A stretch of 64,000 bases of DNA from Pelagicoccus sp. SDUM812005 (GCF_031127875.1 NZ_JARXIA010000002.1:330899-394898); one strand, 5' to 3'; positions 1 through 8,689 are shown, counted from the stretch's first letter. Notes: generated by a model from the sequence alone, not told the origin. Numbers and translations are program-made.

Positions 1-1060
1 ACTTCTTGATCTCCTTCGCAGTCGACTTCCCCACCGCCGCGATCCGCAGGAAACCTAAGGAACGAATGTCCTCGAAGCGCTTAAAAAAAGCCTCGAAGAA
101 ATAGCGCACCCCGTTCGGACTGGAAAAAACGAGCCAATCGTAGGATGCGATTTCCGAAAACACATCTTCAGCGGTTTGCGGATTCACATTTCCGGAAATC
201 GTGATCAAAGGCAGGCCAATCACCTCCGCTCCCAGCTTTTCCAGCATCGAACTCAATTCGCTCGCTTGCCCTTGGCTACGCGTAACGACGAGCTTGCGCC
301 CTTGCAGCGGCTTCTTTTCGAACCATGACAAATCTTCACTCATAGCAGCAGTCTCTCCTACAATAATTATGGCCGGAGCCTTCAGGCCAAAGGCCTTGGT
401 CGTATCTGAAATAGTATCCAGCTTTCCGCGACAAATCCGTTGATGCCCCATGGTCGCCCACTCCACGCACGCGACCGGCGTCGTCCCCGGAAAACCGCCC
501 TCCATCAAACGACCGGAGATCCGCTCGATATTGGCGACCCCCATGTAGATGCAAATCGTGGCGTTCTTCTTGGGCAAGCTCCCCCAGTCCACCGTCGTAT
601 CCATCTTTTCTGGATCCTCGTGGCCCGTTACGAAAACCAAGGTCGCGTTCGTATTGCGGTTGGTCAGCGGAATTCCGCTAAACGCAGACGCCCCCATCGC
701 AGAGGTAATGCCCGGAACCACCTCGAACGGAATTCCCGCTGCGGCAAGCGCCATAGCTTCCTCGCCGCCGCGTCCAAAGATAAACGGATCCCCGCCCTTC
801 AAGCGCACCACCCGCCTTCCCTCCCGGGCCTTCGCGAGCAAGATATCCTGAATTTCCTCCTGCTTCTTGGAGTGAAACCCCTTTCGCTTGCCCACGCAGA
901 TCTGTTCGCAGCCTTCCGGCAGCAGGTAGGTAAAAGCAGGATGAACAAGGTAGTCGTAGACCAAGACTTCTGCCGTCTCGATCAGTTGCTTGGCCCGCAC
1001 GGTGAGGAGGTCCGGATTTCCAGGTCCCGCCCCAACCAGATAAACGATTCCCTTAGGCAT
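1..1060 (-). CDS. cobA-hemD: Fused uroporphyrinogen-III C-methyltransferase / uroporphyrinogen-III synthase (3' end off window)
   Basis: I translated this from the reverse strand because the gene runs off the left edge. The start is ATG at 1060 (MPKGIVYLVGAGPGNPDLLT). Residues 1-240 are a SAM-dependent uroporphyrinogen-III methyltransferase (SUMT), with the glycine-rich GAGPGNPDLLT, the LKGGDPFIFGRGGEE signature and VVPGITSA. From about residue 255 (LQGRKLVVTRSQGQ) a HemD domain begins; it closes uroporphyrinogen III from hydroxymethylbilane and is incomplete here. The start overlaps the hemC stop by 8 nt, so the two are translationally coupled. Such CobA-HemD fusions are known in several phyla. 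The protein links the haem and sirohaem/cobalamin branches. Confidence 0.93.
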   Translation of the reverse strand, partial: MPKGIVYLVGAGPGNPDLLTVRAKQLIETAEVLVYDYLVHPAFTYLLPEGCEQICVGKRKGFHSKKQEEIQDILLAKAREGRRVVRLKGGDPFIFGRGGEEAMALAAAGIPFEVVPGITSAMGASAFSGIPLTNRNTNATLVFVTGHEDPEKMDTTVDWGSLPKKNATICIYMGVANIERISGRLMEGGFPGTTPVACVEWATMGHQRICRGKLDTISDTTKAFGLKAPAIIIVGETAAMSEDLSWFEKKPLQGRKLVVTRSQGQASELSSMLEKLGAEVIGLPLITISGNVNPQTAEDVFSEIASYDWLVFSSPNGVRYFFEAFFKRFEDIRSLGFLRIAAVGKSTAKEIKK

Positions 1061-1952
1061 CCTTGAGTTCGAGCTGCTCTATCAGCTTAGCGGCAATCTT
1101 CTTGTAGCGAGTCGCCACGTACTCCATCGGGAGAGAACGCACTTCCTTGCCGCACTGCTTGTGGTAAATCCGCAAGCTGCCGCCCACGTAATTGACAGCA
1201 AAGGCGACTTGGCACCCGCCCCCGAGTTCCTCCAAAAAGGCTCGTTCGAGATTGACCGCAATAGCCGTCTCCTCATCGAGATGGGCTGCAAACGTATCCA
1301 CATCTTCCGTACGGCACTGGATAGCAACCGCAGCCTGACCGACCGCCGGCACGCACTCGTCCAAGCTCAAGGTGCGAAAAGTTACGCCTTCCCACGACTC
1401 GATTCCCAAGCGATTCAAGCCGGCCGAGGCCAAAACCGTCGCATCGGCATCGCCCCGAGCAATCTTAGTGAGGCGCGTATCCACATTTCCGCGAATCTCC
1501 GTGAACTCAGCTTCCGGAAACAGGTAGCGCAGCTGGATACGGCGACGCGGACTCCCGGTCGCGATGAGCTTGGGGCTTTCGACGCCTTCGCGTAGGATCA
1601 AAACATCCTCGCAAGTCTCGCGCGGCAAGAAGCCGGCGAGAGAAAGGCCCTCCGGCATCTCGGAGGGCAGATCCTTGGCGCTATGTACCGCGAAATCCGC
1701 GCGACCTTCCAGCAGAGCTTCTTCGAGCTCCTTCGTGAAGAGCCCCTTTCCGCCCTGCTTTTCCAATGACCACTCCTGACGCTTGTCGCCAGTAGTCACC
1801 ATTTTTTCGATACGAAAGATCGCATCCGGCATTCCACGCTCGAAGAGCTCCTTGGCCAGATGCGTCTGGGCCATAGCCAACGGGCTCTTGCGCGTGGCGA
1901 TGACGTATTCCCGAGCGGGTTTGATCATCTTGAGAGTTTGCTGAGAAGACAA
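1053..1952 (-). CDS. hemC: Hydroxymethylbilane synthase (porphobilinogen deaminase)
   Basis: This 299-aa cytoplasmic enzyme polymerises four porphobilinogens to hydroxymethylbilane in tetrapyrrole synthesis. Visible family motifs are ATRKSPLAMAQ near the N-terminus, the HSAKDLP active-site segment, GSPRRRIQL, the RGNVDTRL substrate loop, and LGGGCQVAFAV, whose Cys carries the dipyrromethane cofactor. Length is normal. The stop overlaps the start of the downstream cobA-hemD fusion, and ilvN lies 12 nt upstream on the same strand, so the three look co-transcribed. Translation could alternatively begin at Met9 (MIKPAREY). Confidence 0.96.
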   Translation of the reverse strand: MSSQQTLKMIKPAREYVIATRKSPLAMAQTHLAKELFERGMPDAIFRIEKMVTTGDKRQEWSLEKQGGKGLFTKELEEALLEGRADFAVHSAKDLPSEMPEGLSLAGFLPRETCEDVLILREGVESPKLIATGSPRRRIQLRYLFPEAEFTEIRGNVDTRLTKIARGDADATVLASAGLNRLGIESWEGVTFRTLSLDECVPAVGQAAVAIQCRTEDVDTFAAHLDEETAIAVNLERAFLEELGGGCQVAFAVNYVGGSLRIYHKQCGKEVRSLPMEYVATRYKKIAAKLIEQLELKDA

Positions 1953-1964
1953 AAGCCGCGGAGC

Positions 1965-2435
1965 CTAGCGCTCCATGGCGAGATTGCCCGTACGGCCAAG
2001 CTCGATGATTCCGAAGGACTCGATCAGATTCAGGAAAGCCTCGATCTTGCCCTCGTCCCCCGTGATTTCCGCAACCACGTCGGAATGCGTCACGCTGATG
2101 ATCTTCGCGCGGAAGAGGTCGCAGATCTGGATGATCTCGGCGCGATTGGTGGAGTCGGTCTTGAGCTTCACCATAACCAGCTCGCGGGAAACCGCTTGCC
2201 CGGTCTTGAAGTCGTGCACCTCGACAACGTTGATCAGCTTCTTGAGCTGCTTGGTGATTTGATCGAGCACAGCATCGTCGCCACGCACTACAGCAGTTAC
2301 GCGAGACAGCTCGGAATCGTGGGTCGGAGCCACGTTGAGAGTGTCGATGTTAAAACCGCGGCCGCTGAAGAGGCCCGCGATACGCGCGAGTACGCCGAAT
2401 TTGTTTTCTACGAGGACGGAGATGGTGTGTCGCAT
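1965..2435 (-). CDS. ilvN: Acetolactate synthase small (regulatory) subunit
   Basis: This is the 156-aa regulatory subunit of acetohydroxyacid synthase. It confers valine feedback on the IlvB/IlvI catalytic subunit in branched-chain amino acid synthesis. An N-terminal ACT domain (MRHTISVLVENKFGVLARIAGLFSGRGF, split here as HTISVLVENKFGVLARI then AGLFSGRGFN) is followed by NIDTLNVAPT and the C-terminal AHAS_C region ending FGIIELGRTG. Both family motifs and length match IlvN/IlvH. No catalytic subunit is in the window. The short 12-nt gap to hemC suggests an ilvN-hemC-cobA/hemD transcript, an unusual mix of pathways. Confidence 0.95.
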   Translation of the reverse strand: MRHTISVLVENKFGVLARIAGLFSGRGFNIDTLNVAPTHDSELSRVTAVVRGDDAVLDQITKQLKKLINVVEVHDFKTGQAVSRELVMVKLKTDSTNRAEIIQICDLFRAKIISVTHSDVVAEITGDEGKIEAFLNLIESFGIIELGRTGNLAMER

Positions 2436-2531
2436 GAGAGATCAGGTTTAAAAAAGGGCGACTTCTTAGCCGAGGGGTTCGGGGCATGCAAGGAGCATGT
2501 TACCCCGAACTCAATTTTCTTAAATTTTGCC

Positions 2532-2561
2532 TTGCCAAGGCGCTTTGGCAGATTCTTATTT
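2532..2561 (+). promoter_or_regulatory. Candidate sigma-70 promoter of tRNA-Val
   Basis: TTGCCA (2532-2537) and TTATTT (2556-2561) are separated by 18 nt, 15 nt before the mature tRNA 5' end. Spacing and hexamers fit a housekeeping promoter. The same pattern, TTGCCT-N18-TTATTC, recurs at 48284 ahead of the ABC-exporter leader. The -35 region also sits in a TGCCAA/TTGGCA palindrome. Confidence 0.4.
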
Positions 2562-2575
2562 GCGGCCTTTCCCAT

Positions 2576-2652
<77 letters not shown>

Positions 2653-2653
<1 letters not shown>

Positions 2654-2697
2654 TTCTTCGCTCCGCGAAGAATCCGTTCCCGCCTCAGGCGGAGAAC
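2653..2697 (+). repeat. Tandem hairpins 3' of tRNA-Val
   Basis: Two adjacent inverted repeats follow the tRNA. ATTCTTCGC (2653-2661) pairs perfectly with GCGAAGAAT (2665-2673) over a 3-nt loop. GTTC-CCGCC (2676-2684) pairs with GGCGG-A-GAAC (2688-2697). No T-run follows, so this is not a classical intrinsic terminator. It may act in tRNA 3' processing or transcript stability. Confidence 0.5.
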
Positions 2698-2784
2698 CTG
2701 CCCAAAGAGACGGCGCCGCGATCAAGTTCTACTTGAAACACAAGGAGCGTTCGCCCATGCAATGAAGGCCTTTTCCCTCTCAAC

Positions 2785-3621
2785 ATGCCTGCAGAAGCCG
2801 AACCGAAGCCAGACCCAATCCCCATCACGCCTTGGAAAAAGGCCATGCTCTTCGCGGTCGCGCTGCTCTTCGGGGGCACGCTTTTCGAATACTACCGGGG
2901 CGGCATCAACGAGACGGGCGGCTGGCTTTGGCCCATGCTCTTCATCCCGCTAATCCTCTACCTGCTCGGAATCGTCTACGGCGACGTCCCCGCCCGCTAC
3001 TACGACCTCAAAGTACTCAAGCCCTTCCCAGTTCCCTTTGCCCGCCAGTTCGACCGCTGCGTCCTGGCCATCATCGTCCTCTTCACCGGACTCTTCCTCA
3101 ACCTGGTCCTGCTCGGACTCTCCCTATTCGTGGGGGCCAAGCTGATGCTCACCATTTTCTACCTGCTCTACATGGTGCTGATGCTAGCCGAATTGCCCAA
3201 CTCGCTCCGCATCTTCCGCTTCATCCAGCACGTCAACACCGTGCAGTACGTCTCCGCCATCCACCCGAACACCTTCAAGAAGGCGATCGCCTACTACTCT
3301 CCGGAACAAGACAAACTCAGCGGCGAAGAACTCATCCAACACCTCTCCACCCTCTACAAAAGCCTGGTAGCGGAAGCGGAAGAACTCGTCGTCAAGGAAT
3401 CGCCGCTCACCCGCGAGCAACAAATCGCCCTCAACCTCGCCGTACGCGCCGGGGAAGCCATCCGTCGCTCCCGCATTGCCAACCAAAGCCACGAATGCGA
3501 GCGCCTGCGAGCCAACATGTTCCTGCTCGAAGCGCTCGAAGCCAACGCCGGCCTGCAAATCCCCGAGGACGTGCAAGCCCTGCGCAACAAAATCAAGGGC
3601 ATCCAGCCCGGCGTCGCCTAA
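2785..3621 (+). CDS. Hypothetical multi-pass membrane protein
   Basis: I do not recognise this 278-aa protein. The N-terminus is Pro/Glu-rich (MPAEAEPKPDPIPITPWKK). About four hydrophobic segments follow between residues 20 and 135: MLFAVALLFGGTLF, LWPMLFIPLILYLLGIVYG, LAIIVLFTGLFLNLVLLGLSL and LTIFYLLYMVLML. The C-terminal ~140 residues are charged, helical and presumably cytoplasmic (LSGEELIQHLSTLYKSLVAEAEELV, split here as LSGEELIQHLS and LYKSLVAEAEEL). GC-ending codons are strong throughout, so it is a real gene. It stands alone between tRNA-Val and a long non-coding stretch, so context gives no functional hint. ATG 2785 is preferred over an out-of-frame ATG at 2762. Confidence 0.75.
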   Translation: MPAEAEPKPDPIPITPWKKAMLFAVALLFGGTLFEYYRGGINETGGWLWPMLFIPLILYLLGIVYGDVPARYYDLKVLKPFPVPFARQFDRCVLAIIVLFTGLFLNLVLLGLSLFVGAKLMLTIFYLLYMVLMLAELPNSLRIFRFIQHVNTVQYVSAIHPNTFKKAIAYYSPEQDKLSGEELIQHLSTLYKSLVAEAEELVVKESPLTREQQIALNLAVRAGEAIRRSRIANQSHECERLRANMFLLEALEANAGLQIPEDVQALRNKIKGIQPGVA

Positions 3622-3630
3622 AGCCGTCTT

Positions 3631-3847
3631 CCCGGCACCCGCGCCAAACACCCCAGCACGCCCCATCGCCCGACGAAAAAAGCGACGCCCCCAGCTCCCC
3701 CAACGCCGCACGCCACGCTCCCACGCGCAGCGACGCCCCAACGCCCGCTCCAACACCCCAACGCGCCGCCCATACACGCTCCGAACGCACAAGCACGCCC
3801 CACAGGCATCACGCGCAAACCGCCTCGCGCGCAAACCAAACCCAACG
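3631..3847 (+). other. T-depleted, C-rich intergenic tract
   Basis: Within these 217 nt I count only 8 T on the plus strand, while C is by far the commonest base. The tract is built of loosely repeated AACGCC/ACGCCC/CAACACCCC words. It lies just after the stop of the preceding membrane-protein gene. Open frames exist because T (hence TAA/TAG/TGA) is nearly absent, but they give low-complexity Pro/Arg/Ala-rich translations without recognisable start signals, so I do not call a gene. Confidence 0.6.
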
Positions 3848-3950
3848 TTATATTATTTTTGCGCAGAAGCTAAGCGCCGCCGCCTTTCCCCTTTCCCCGT
3901 AAACAAGAAAAAAAAGTTCACCACCCTTGCGCGGGGAAACGCTCCCGAGG

Positions 3951-4102
3951 GCAGGGCTGGCGCTCGTGCCACGCCGCAATGCAGGATATTAGAGCAGCGA
4001 TCTGCGGCACGCCGCAAGCAGCCTTCGCTCTTTGAGCTTCGTCCCCACGGCGACGGACCCACAGCCAAACGGCAATCCCAATGCTTTTGATGATGAACAA
4101 AA
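3951..4102 (+). repeat. Dispersed intergenic repeat, copy A
   Basis: About 150 nt starting GCAGGGCTGGCGCTCG are closely matched by 63726-63875. The first ~92 nt differ at about 7 positions, including the identical core GCAAGCAGCCTTCGCTC, and the rest is looser but ends alike (AATCCCAATGCTTTTGATGA against AATCCCACTGCTTTTGGTTA). Both copies have the same orientation and both run into a poly-A plus a terminator hairpin that serves a minus-strand gene. The reverse strand has a spurious open frame (KAACGVPQIAALISCIAAW) that also recurs in copy B. Confidence 0.85.
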
Positions 4103-4139
4103 AAAAAAAGACCGACCTTCCCCTGCGGGAAAGTCGGCC
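4098..4139 (-). terminator. Rho-independent terminator of glnK
   Basis: The stem is CCGAC-C-TTCCC (4112-4122) with GGGAA-A-GTCGG (4127-4137) over a 4-nt loop. The one internal C/A mismatch becomes a G-U wobble on the minus strand. A T-run follows on the minus strand (poly-A 4099-4109). Orientation therefore favours glnK. Confidence 0.85.
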
Positions 4140-4168
4140 AGAAAAGGAATTAACCTTGCGGGCTAAGC

Positions 4169-4534
<366 letters not shown>

Positions 4535-4594
4535 TTAGTACGGATTGAGTTACTTTATGCAAGTAAATGTCCTTCTTAACCTTACAGGCATTCC

Positions 4595-5926
4595 CTAGCG
4601 GGAAGTGATGGAGAAGTCCGGATAGGCTTCTTGACCGTGCTCGCCGATGTCGAGCCCTTCGAATTCTTCCTCTTCCGAGACCCGAACTCCCATGACTGCC
4701 TTGATCGCGCCGAAGACGATGATCGAGAAGACAAAGGCAAACGCCGCGTAGGTGAGCGTGCCGATAAGCTGAACGCCGACGCTGAAGTCACCGAAGATCC
4801 CTACTGCCAACGTTCCCCAGATACCACAGACACCGTGGACCGAAATCGCGCCGACCGGATCGTCGATCTTGATCTTGTCGAAGAAGAGGATGGCGAAGAC
4901 CACGAGCACACCAGCGACCGCACCGATGATGATGGAGCTGAAGACACCGACCGAGTCAGCGCCAGCCGTGATGCCCACGAGACCGGCAAGGATACCGTTG
5001 AGCGCCATGGAAAGGTCAGGCTTCTTGAGCACGATCGCGCTCGTCGCCATGGAAGCGATGGCGCCGCCACACGCTGCCAGAGCAGTCGTTACGAAAACGT
5101 AGGAGACGAGCAAAGGATCTGCGGAAAGAACCGAACCGCCATTGAACCCGAACCAACCGAGGAAGAGGAGGAAGACGCCGATCGTCGCGAGCGGCATGCT
5201 GTGGCCGAGGATCGGCTTGATCTTGCCGTCCTTAGTGTACTTGCCCTTACGCGGGCCGAGGACGAGCACACAAGCGAGCGCCGCGAAACCGCCGAAGGCG
5301 TGTACGATGGAAGAACCGGCAAAGTCGTAGAAGCCCATGCGGTCGAGCCAGCCTCCGCCCCACTTCCAGGAACCTGCGAGCGGGTAAGCGAAGCCCACGA
5401 GGATCACCGCGAAAACCATGAAGGAAGAGAGCTTGATACGCTCCGCAACCGCGCCGGACACGATCGTGGCCGCAGTCGCGGCGAACATCGCCTGGAAGAT
5501 AAAGTCCGTCCACCATGTGTAGGCAGCGTAGCTGTCGGTCATGAGGGAGACGTCAGCGTTGTCGACCCCGAACCAGCTGCCCATCGCGAAGATGCCAGCG
5601 GAATCGTCAGCAAAACCTGGATACATCGCATTGAAGCCCCAGAAAGCGTATGTGAGCACACCCGCCGCAAGGATAAACACGTTCTTGAAGAGGATGTTTA
5701 CAGTGTTCTTCTGCTGGGTGAGACCCACCTCAAGAGTGGAGAATCCGAGGTGCATGGTAAAAACCAATGCAGCGGAGATAAGCAGCCAAAGGTTGTTTAC
5801 AGTGAAAAGCGCGTAGCCGTCGGATTCGGCGAAGGCTTCGTAGCTTTCGTAGTCAGCTGCATAGGCCGATGCAGCGGCCACTCCCGCCAGGGCCAATACA
5901 GATACATTTCTAAGGAGGTTTTTCAT
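4595..5926 (-). CDS. amtB: Ammonium transporter
   Basis: This 443-aa inner-membrane ammonium channel of the Amt/Mep/Rh family begins with a cleavable signal peptide (residues 1-23, ending AYA before ADYES), as in E. coli AmtB. Eleven hydrophobic segments follow. The paired pore histidines are recognisable in SIVHAFGGFAAL and ISVHGVCGIWGTL, and FNGGSV and the ILAGLVGITAG region are typical. The cytoplasmic tail is acidic (VSEEEEFEGLDIGEHGQEA). It is the first gene of an amtB-glnK operon with a sigma-54-type promoter 68 nt upstream, indicating NtrC-style nitrogen-limitation control. Confidence 0.96.
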   Translation of the reverse strand: MKNLLRNVSVLALAGVAAASAYAADYESYEAFAESDGYALFTVNNLWLLISAALVFTMHLGFSTLEVGLTQQKNTVNILFKNVFILAAGVLTYAFWGFNAMYPGFADDSAGIFAMGSWFGVDNADVSLMTDSYAAYTWWTDFIFQAMFAATAATIVSGAVAERIKLSSFMVFAVILVGFAYPLAGSWKWGGGWLDRMGFYDFAGSSIVHAFGGFAALACVLVLGPRKGKYTKDGKIKPILGHSMPLATIGVFLLFLGWFGFNGGSVLSADPLLVSYVFVTTALAACGGAIASMATSAIVLKKPDLSMALNGILAGLVGITAGADSVGVFSSIIIGAVAGVLVVFAILFFDKIKIDDPVGAISVHGVCGIWGTLAVGIFGDFSVGVQLIGTLTYAAFAFVFSIIVFGAIKAVMGVRVSEEEEFEGLDIGEHGQEAYPDFSITSR

Positions 5927-5993
5927 GTGGATCTATCAGTTGTTATTCAGGAATTGACGCTGCTTCGTGCAGATCAACAACCCCGAGCATTTA

Positions 5994-6009
5994 GCAACTG
6001 GCATGCCAG
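5994..6009 (-). promoter_or_regulatory. Sigma-54 (-24/-12) promoter of amtB-glnK
   Basis: On the minus strand the sequence is TGGCATGCCAGTTGCT. Compared with the RpoN consensus TGGCACG-N4-TTGCW it differs only at the sixth base, and GG/GC spacing is exact. It lies 68 nt upstream of the amtB ATG, implying a leader of roughly 55 nt. The context (nitrogen scavenging) is the classical RpoN target. Confidence 0.8.
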
Positions 6010-6136
6010 CGCCCTCCTCTCCCAAAAAAATCGCGAGTTAGCCCCTCTAGATCCATGAATATTATTACTGCCAAGCAGTGATCTAGGTAGATCCAACCGC
6101 ACGCCCTCGCTCGGGCGCTCAAATGTGACCGAGCAC

Positions 6137-6168
6137 AAAAAAGGAGCCGCTCGAATTTGAGCGACTCC
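6137..6168 (-). terminator. Rho-independent terminator of aspS
   Basis: GGAG-C-CGCTC (6143-6152) pairs with GAGCG-A-CTCC (6159-6168). The C/A mismatch is a G-U wobble on the minus strand, and a run of six T follows on that strand (AAAAAA 6137-6142). It lies 40 nt past the aspS stop. Confidence 0.85.
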
Positions 6169-6207
6169 CCTAAAGTATTTGCAATCAGTCCCGAAGGCTG
6201 CCCCGAA

Positions 6208-8013
6208 CTACTCTTCGTCGTCGGCCAGAACCGTAGTGTCGATGTGCAGATCCTTGAGCTGCTTCTCGGTCACCGGCGTCGGGCTGTCGGTCATGAGGCA
6301 CTGGCCCTTCTGCGTCTTCGGAAAGGCGATCACATCGCGGATGCTGTGCAAGCCAGCCAGGATCATGACCAGGCGATCGAGACCGAAAGCGATGCCGCCG
6401 TGCGGCGGAGCGCCGTACTTGAAGGCCTCCAGCATGTAGCCAAAACGCTCCTTCACCACGTCCTCGGGAATCTTGAGCACATCCTCGAAGACCTTCTTCT
6501 GCACGGAGGTCTGGTGGATACGGATCGAGCCGCCGCCGAGCTCCACCCCATTGAGCACGAGATCGTAGTGCTGGCCGCGAACCCGCTTGGGATCGCTGTC
6601 GAGGTACTGAACGTCCTCCGGCACTGGCGCCGTGAACGGATGGTGCGTCGCCGCGAAACCGCCGCGCTCCTCGTCGTAGGACATGAGCGGGAATTCGATC
6701 ACCCAAAGGAAATTGAACTGGTTGGCTGGGATCTCCAGGCGACCGCGCTTCTTAAGAAGCTCCGCGCACTCGAGACGCGTGCGGCCCAAGATCGCACAGG
6801 CCTGCTCCCAATCGGAAGCCGCGAAGAAAACGATATCGCCTTCCTCCAGCTCCAGACGCTCGCTGAGGGCCGCCTTCTCCTCGTCGGAGAAGAACTTCAC
6901 GATCGGAGACTTCCACTCGCCGCCTTCGGCCACCTTGATGAAAGCCAGCCCCTTGGCGCCGAGAGATTTCGCGGTTTCCTCGAGGTGCTTCATCTCGCCC
7001 TGCGTCACGTCGGCCAAAGTCGGAGCCTTGAAGGCTTTGACGACGCCACCCTTGGCAACCGTCGCCTGAAAGACCTTGAAAGAAGAGTTCGCGAAGGTTT
7101 CGGAGAAGTCCTGGATTTCCAGACCGAAACGGGTGTCCGGCTTGTCCACGCCGAAACGGTTCATCGCATCCTCGAAGGACATGCGCGGGAACGGGGTCGG
7201 CAAATCGATATCGAGCACATCCTTCCAGACCTGCTTCATCAAGCCTTCCATCAGCTCGTACATGTCCTCGCGGTCGATGAACGAGAGCTCGATGTCCAGC
7301 TGGGTGAACTCCATTTGGCGATCCGCCCGCAAATCCTCGTCGCGGAAACAACGGGCGATCTGGTAGTAGCGCTCCACTCCGGCCACCATCAGCATCTGCT
7401 TGAACTGCTGCGGCGACTGCGGAAGCGCGTAGAATTCGCCCGGATTGATGCGGCTCGGCACCAAGTACTCGCGAGCGCCTTCCGGCGTGCTCTTAAAGAG
7501 GATCGGCGTTTCCACGTCCACGAAACCGTTCGTGTCCATGTAGTCGCGGATGGAGCGCGTCGTCGCGTGGCGCATACGCACCACCTTGTTCATCTTGCTG
7601 CGACGCAGGTCGAGGTAACGGTAGCGCAGGCGCATGTCCTCGTTGACCTTATCGCCCTTTTCGTCGTCGATCGGGAACGGCGGCGTCTCGGAGATGTTGT
7701 GGATCACCACCTCCTTGACCTGCACCTCGATCTCGCCCGTAGGCATCTTGGCGTTGGTAGTGCCCTCGGCTCGCGCTTCCACTTCGCCATGGAACTCGAC
7801 GACCGACTCCGGCTTGAGACGATTGATCGCCGCGTTGAACTCGGCATCGTCGCTATTCGGATTCGCCTTCACCTGAGTCAGGCCCTCGCGGTCTCTTAGG
7901 TCGATAAAGAGAATGCCGCCGTGATCGCGGATGGAGTCCACCCAACCGATCAGCGATACCGATTTTCCAACATCGCCTGAGCGAAGTTGGCCGCAATGAT
8001 GTGTTCGTTTCAT
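6208..8013 (-). CDS. aspS: Aspartyl-tRNA synthetase
   Basis: This 601-aa class II synthetase charges tRNA-Asp. It has the OB-fold anticodon-binding domain (GDVGKSVSLIGWVDSIRDHG), class II motif 2 region (RCFRDEDLRADRQMEFTQLD), the bacterial GAD insertion (about residues 280-420), ATHHPFTAP, and motif 3 GIAFGLDRLVMILAG. I start at ATG 8013 (MKRTHHCGQLR), which matches the family N-terminus; an in-frame extension to 8097 is unsupported. Whether it is discriminating cannot be settled here; note that gluQ, acting on tRNA-Asp, and tRNA-Asp itself are in the same window. Confidence 0.97.
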   Translation of the reverse strand: MKRTHHCGQLRSGDVGKSVSLIGWVDSIRDHGGILFIDLRDREGLTQVKANPNSDDAEFNAAINRLKPESVVEFHGEVEARAEGTTNAKMPTGEIEVQVKEVVIHNISETPPFPIDDEKGDKVNEDMRLRYRYLDLRRSKMNKVVRMRHATTRSIRDYMDTNGFVDVETPILFKSTPEGAREYLVPSRINPGEFYALPQSPQQFKQMLMVAGVERYYQIARCFRDEDLRADRQMEFTQLDIELSFIDREDMYELMEGLMKQVWKDVLDIDLPTPFPRMSFEDAMNRFGVDKPDTRFGLEIQDFSETFANSSFKVFQATVAKGGVVKAFKAPTLADVTQGEMKHLEETAKSLGAKGLAFIKVAEGGEWKSPIVKFFSDEEKAALSERLELEEGDIVFFAASDWEQACAILGRTRLECAELLKKRGRLEIPANQFNFLWVIEFPLMSYDEERGGFAATHHPFTAPVPEDVQYLDSDPKRVRGQHYDLVLNGVELGGGSIRIHQTSVQKKVFEDVLKIPEDVVKERFGYMLEAFKYGAPPHGGIAFGLDRLVMILAGLHSIRDVIAFPKTQKGQCLMTDSPTPVTEKQLKDLHIDTTVLADDEE

Positions 8014-8186
8014 AGCTCTTGGAAAAAAGGGCAGCACATTGGGCAAATCCCCCCCGAGAAAGCAAACCCATTCTCCCGCCGATGAAAATCCTATCAATCG
8101 CTCCGACCGCGCCGCCGTTGTTCAAGTTGGCGCAGTTGAGGCTTGGATACCGCAACGCGTAAGCACTGGGCAAATCGCGCCGCGCT

Positions 8187-8507
8187 ATGACTATTATAAT
8201 AAGAGACGAACTGTTGAATCCCCCAACCTGGTTCGCGTCTTTTCGCGACCTCACCCTCATTTGCAGCCTCCGGCTCAAAACCGACATCCTCATAGAGAGC
8301 CAATCGGAGAACGTTGACCTCTATTATAAGTGGCTTCGCCCCCGCGGAGGCATGGACTTCATCTCCGACTTCGTGTCCCCCGGCTCCGAGGACGGACTGC
8401 ACATCGACATCGAGCACCAATACGCCCCCTCCATCGTGGTCGACCGCATCGTCCCCGAAAACACCCACCAGCTCTACCACAGCATCCGCAGCGCCGTCGG
8501 ACTGTGA
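8187..8507 (+). CDS. Small hypothetical protein
   Basis: This 106-aa frame is not recognised. The last ~60 codons (from WLRPRGGMDFISDFVSPG) use almost exclusively G or C at third positions, exactly like neighbouring genes, so this half is very probably coding. It is acidic and contains HIDIEHQYAPSIVVDRIVPE. The first 40 codons are AT-richer and lack a clear Shine-Dalgarno, so the start is uncertain; TTG at 8214 or GTG starts are alternatives. It sits between divergent aspS and ileS and could share the ileS transcript. Confidence 0.5.
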   Translation: MTIIIRDELLNPPTWFASFRDLTLICSLRLKTDILIESQSENVDLYYKWLRPRGGMDFISDFVSPGSEDGLHIDIEHQYAPSIVVDRIVPENTHQLYHSIRSAVGL

Positions 8508-8689
8508 CGGGACGCAGCCTTAGCCGGGCCTTTTGCCGATCCAGAGCGGGACGCCGGATCGAAGGCTTCCCCTATCCAACTGCAAGGGAAGGAGAAAGAC
8601 GACCGACGCGGCCGCCCGCAAATCCATTTCCCTCCATCCTTGACACGCCTCCCCCCGTAGCCAGTATCCGCGCATTCCTAAAAACGGGC

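Noticed and set aside
3853..4100. Minus-strand small frames across repeat copy A (with VPQIAALISCIAAW)
   Set aside because: The same frame recurs in copy B because the DNA repeats. The frame is interrupted differently at its ends and overlaps a terminator, so I treat it as a repeat rather than a gene.
4631..6058. Long plus-strand open frame of about 475 codons opposite amtB
   Set aside because: It is the antisense of amtB, an unambiguous ammonium transporter. The translation is acidic low-complexity and lacks any motif.
6157..7899. 580-codon plus-strand frame opposite aspS
   Set aside because: Antisense shadow of aspS caused by high GC3; the His/Arg/Glu-rich translation has no domain.
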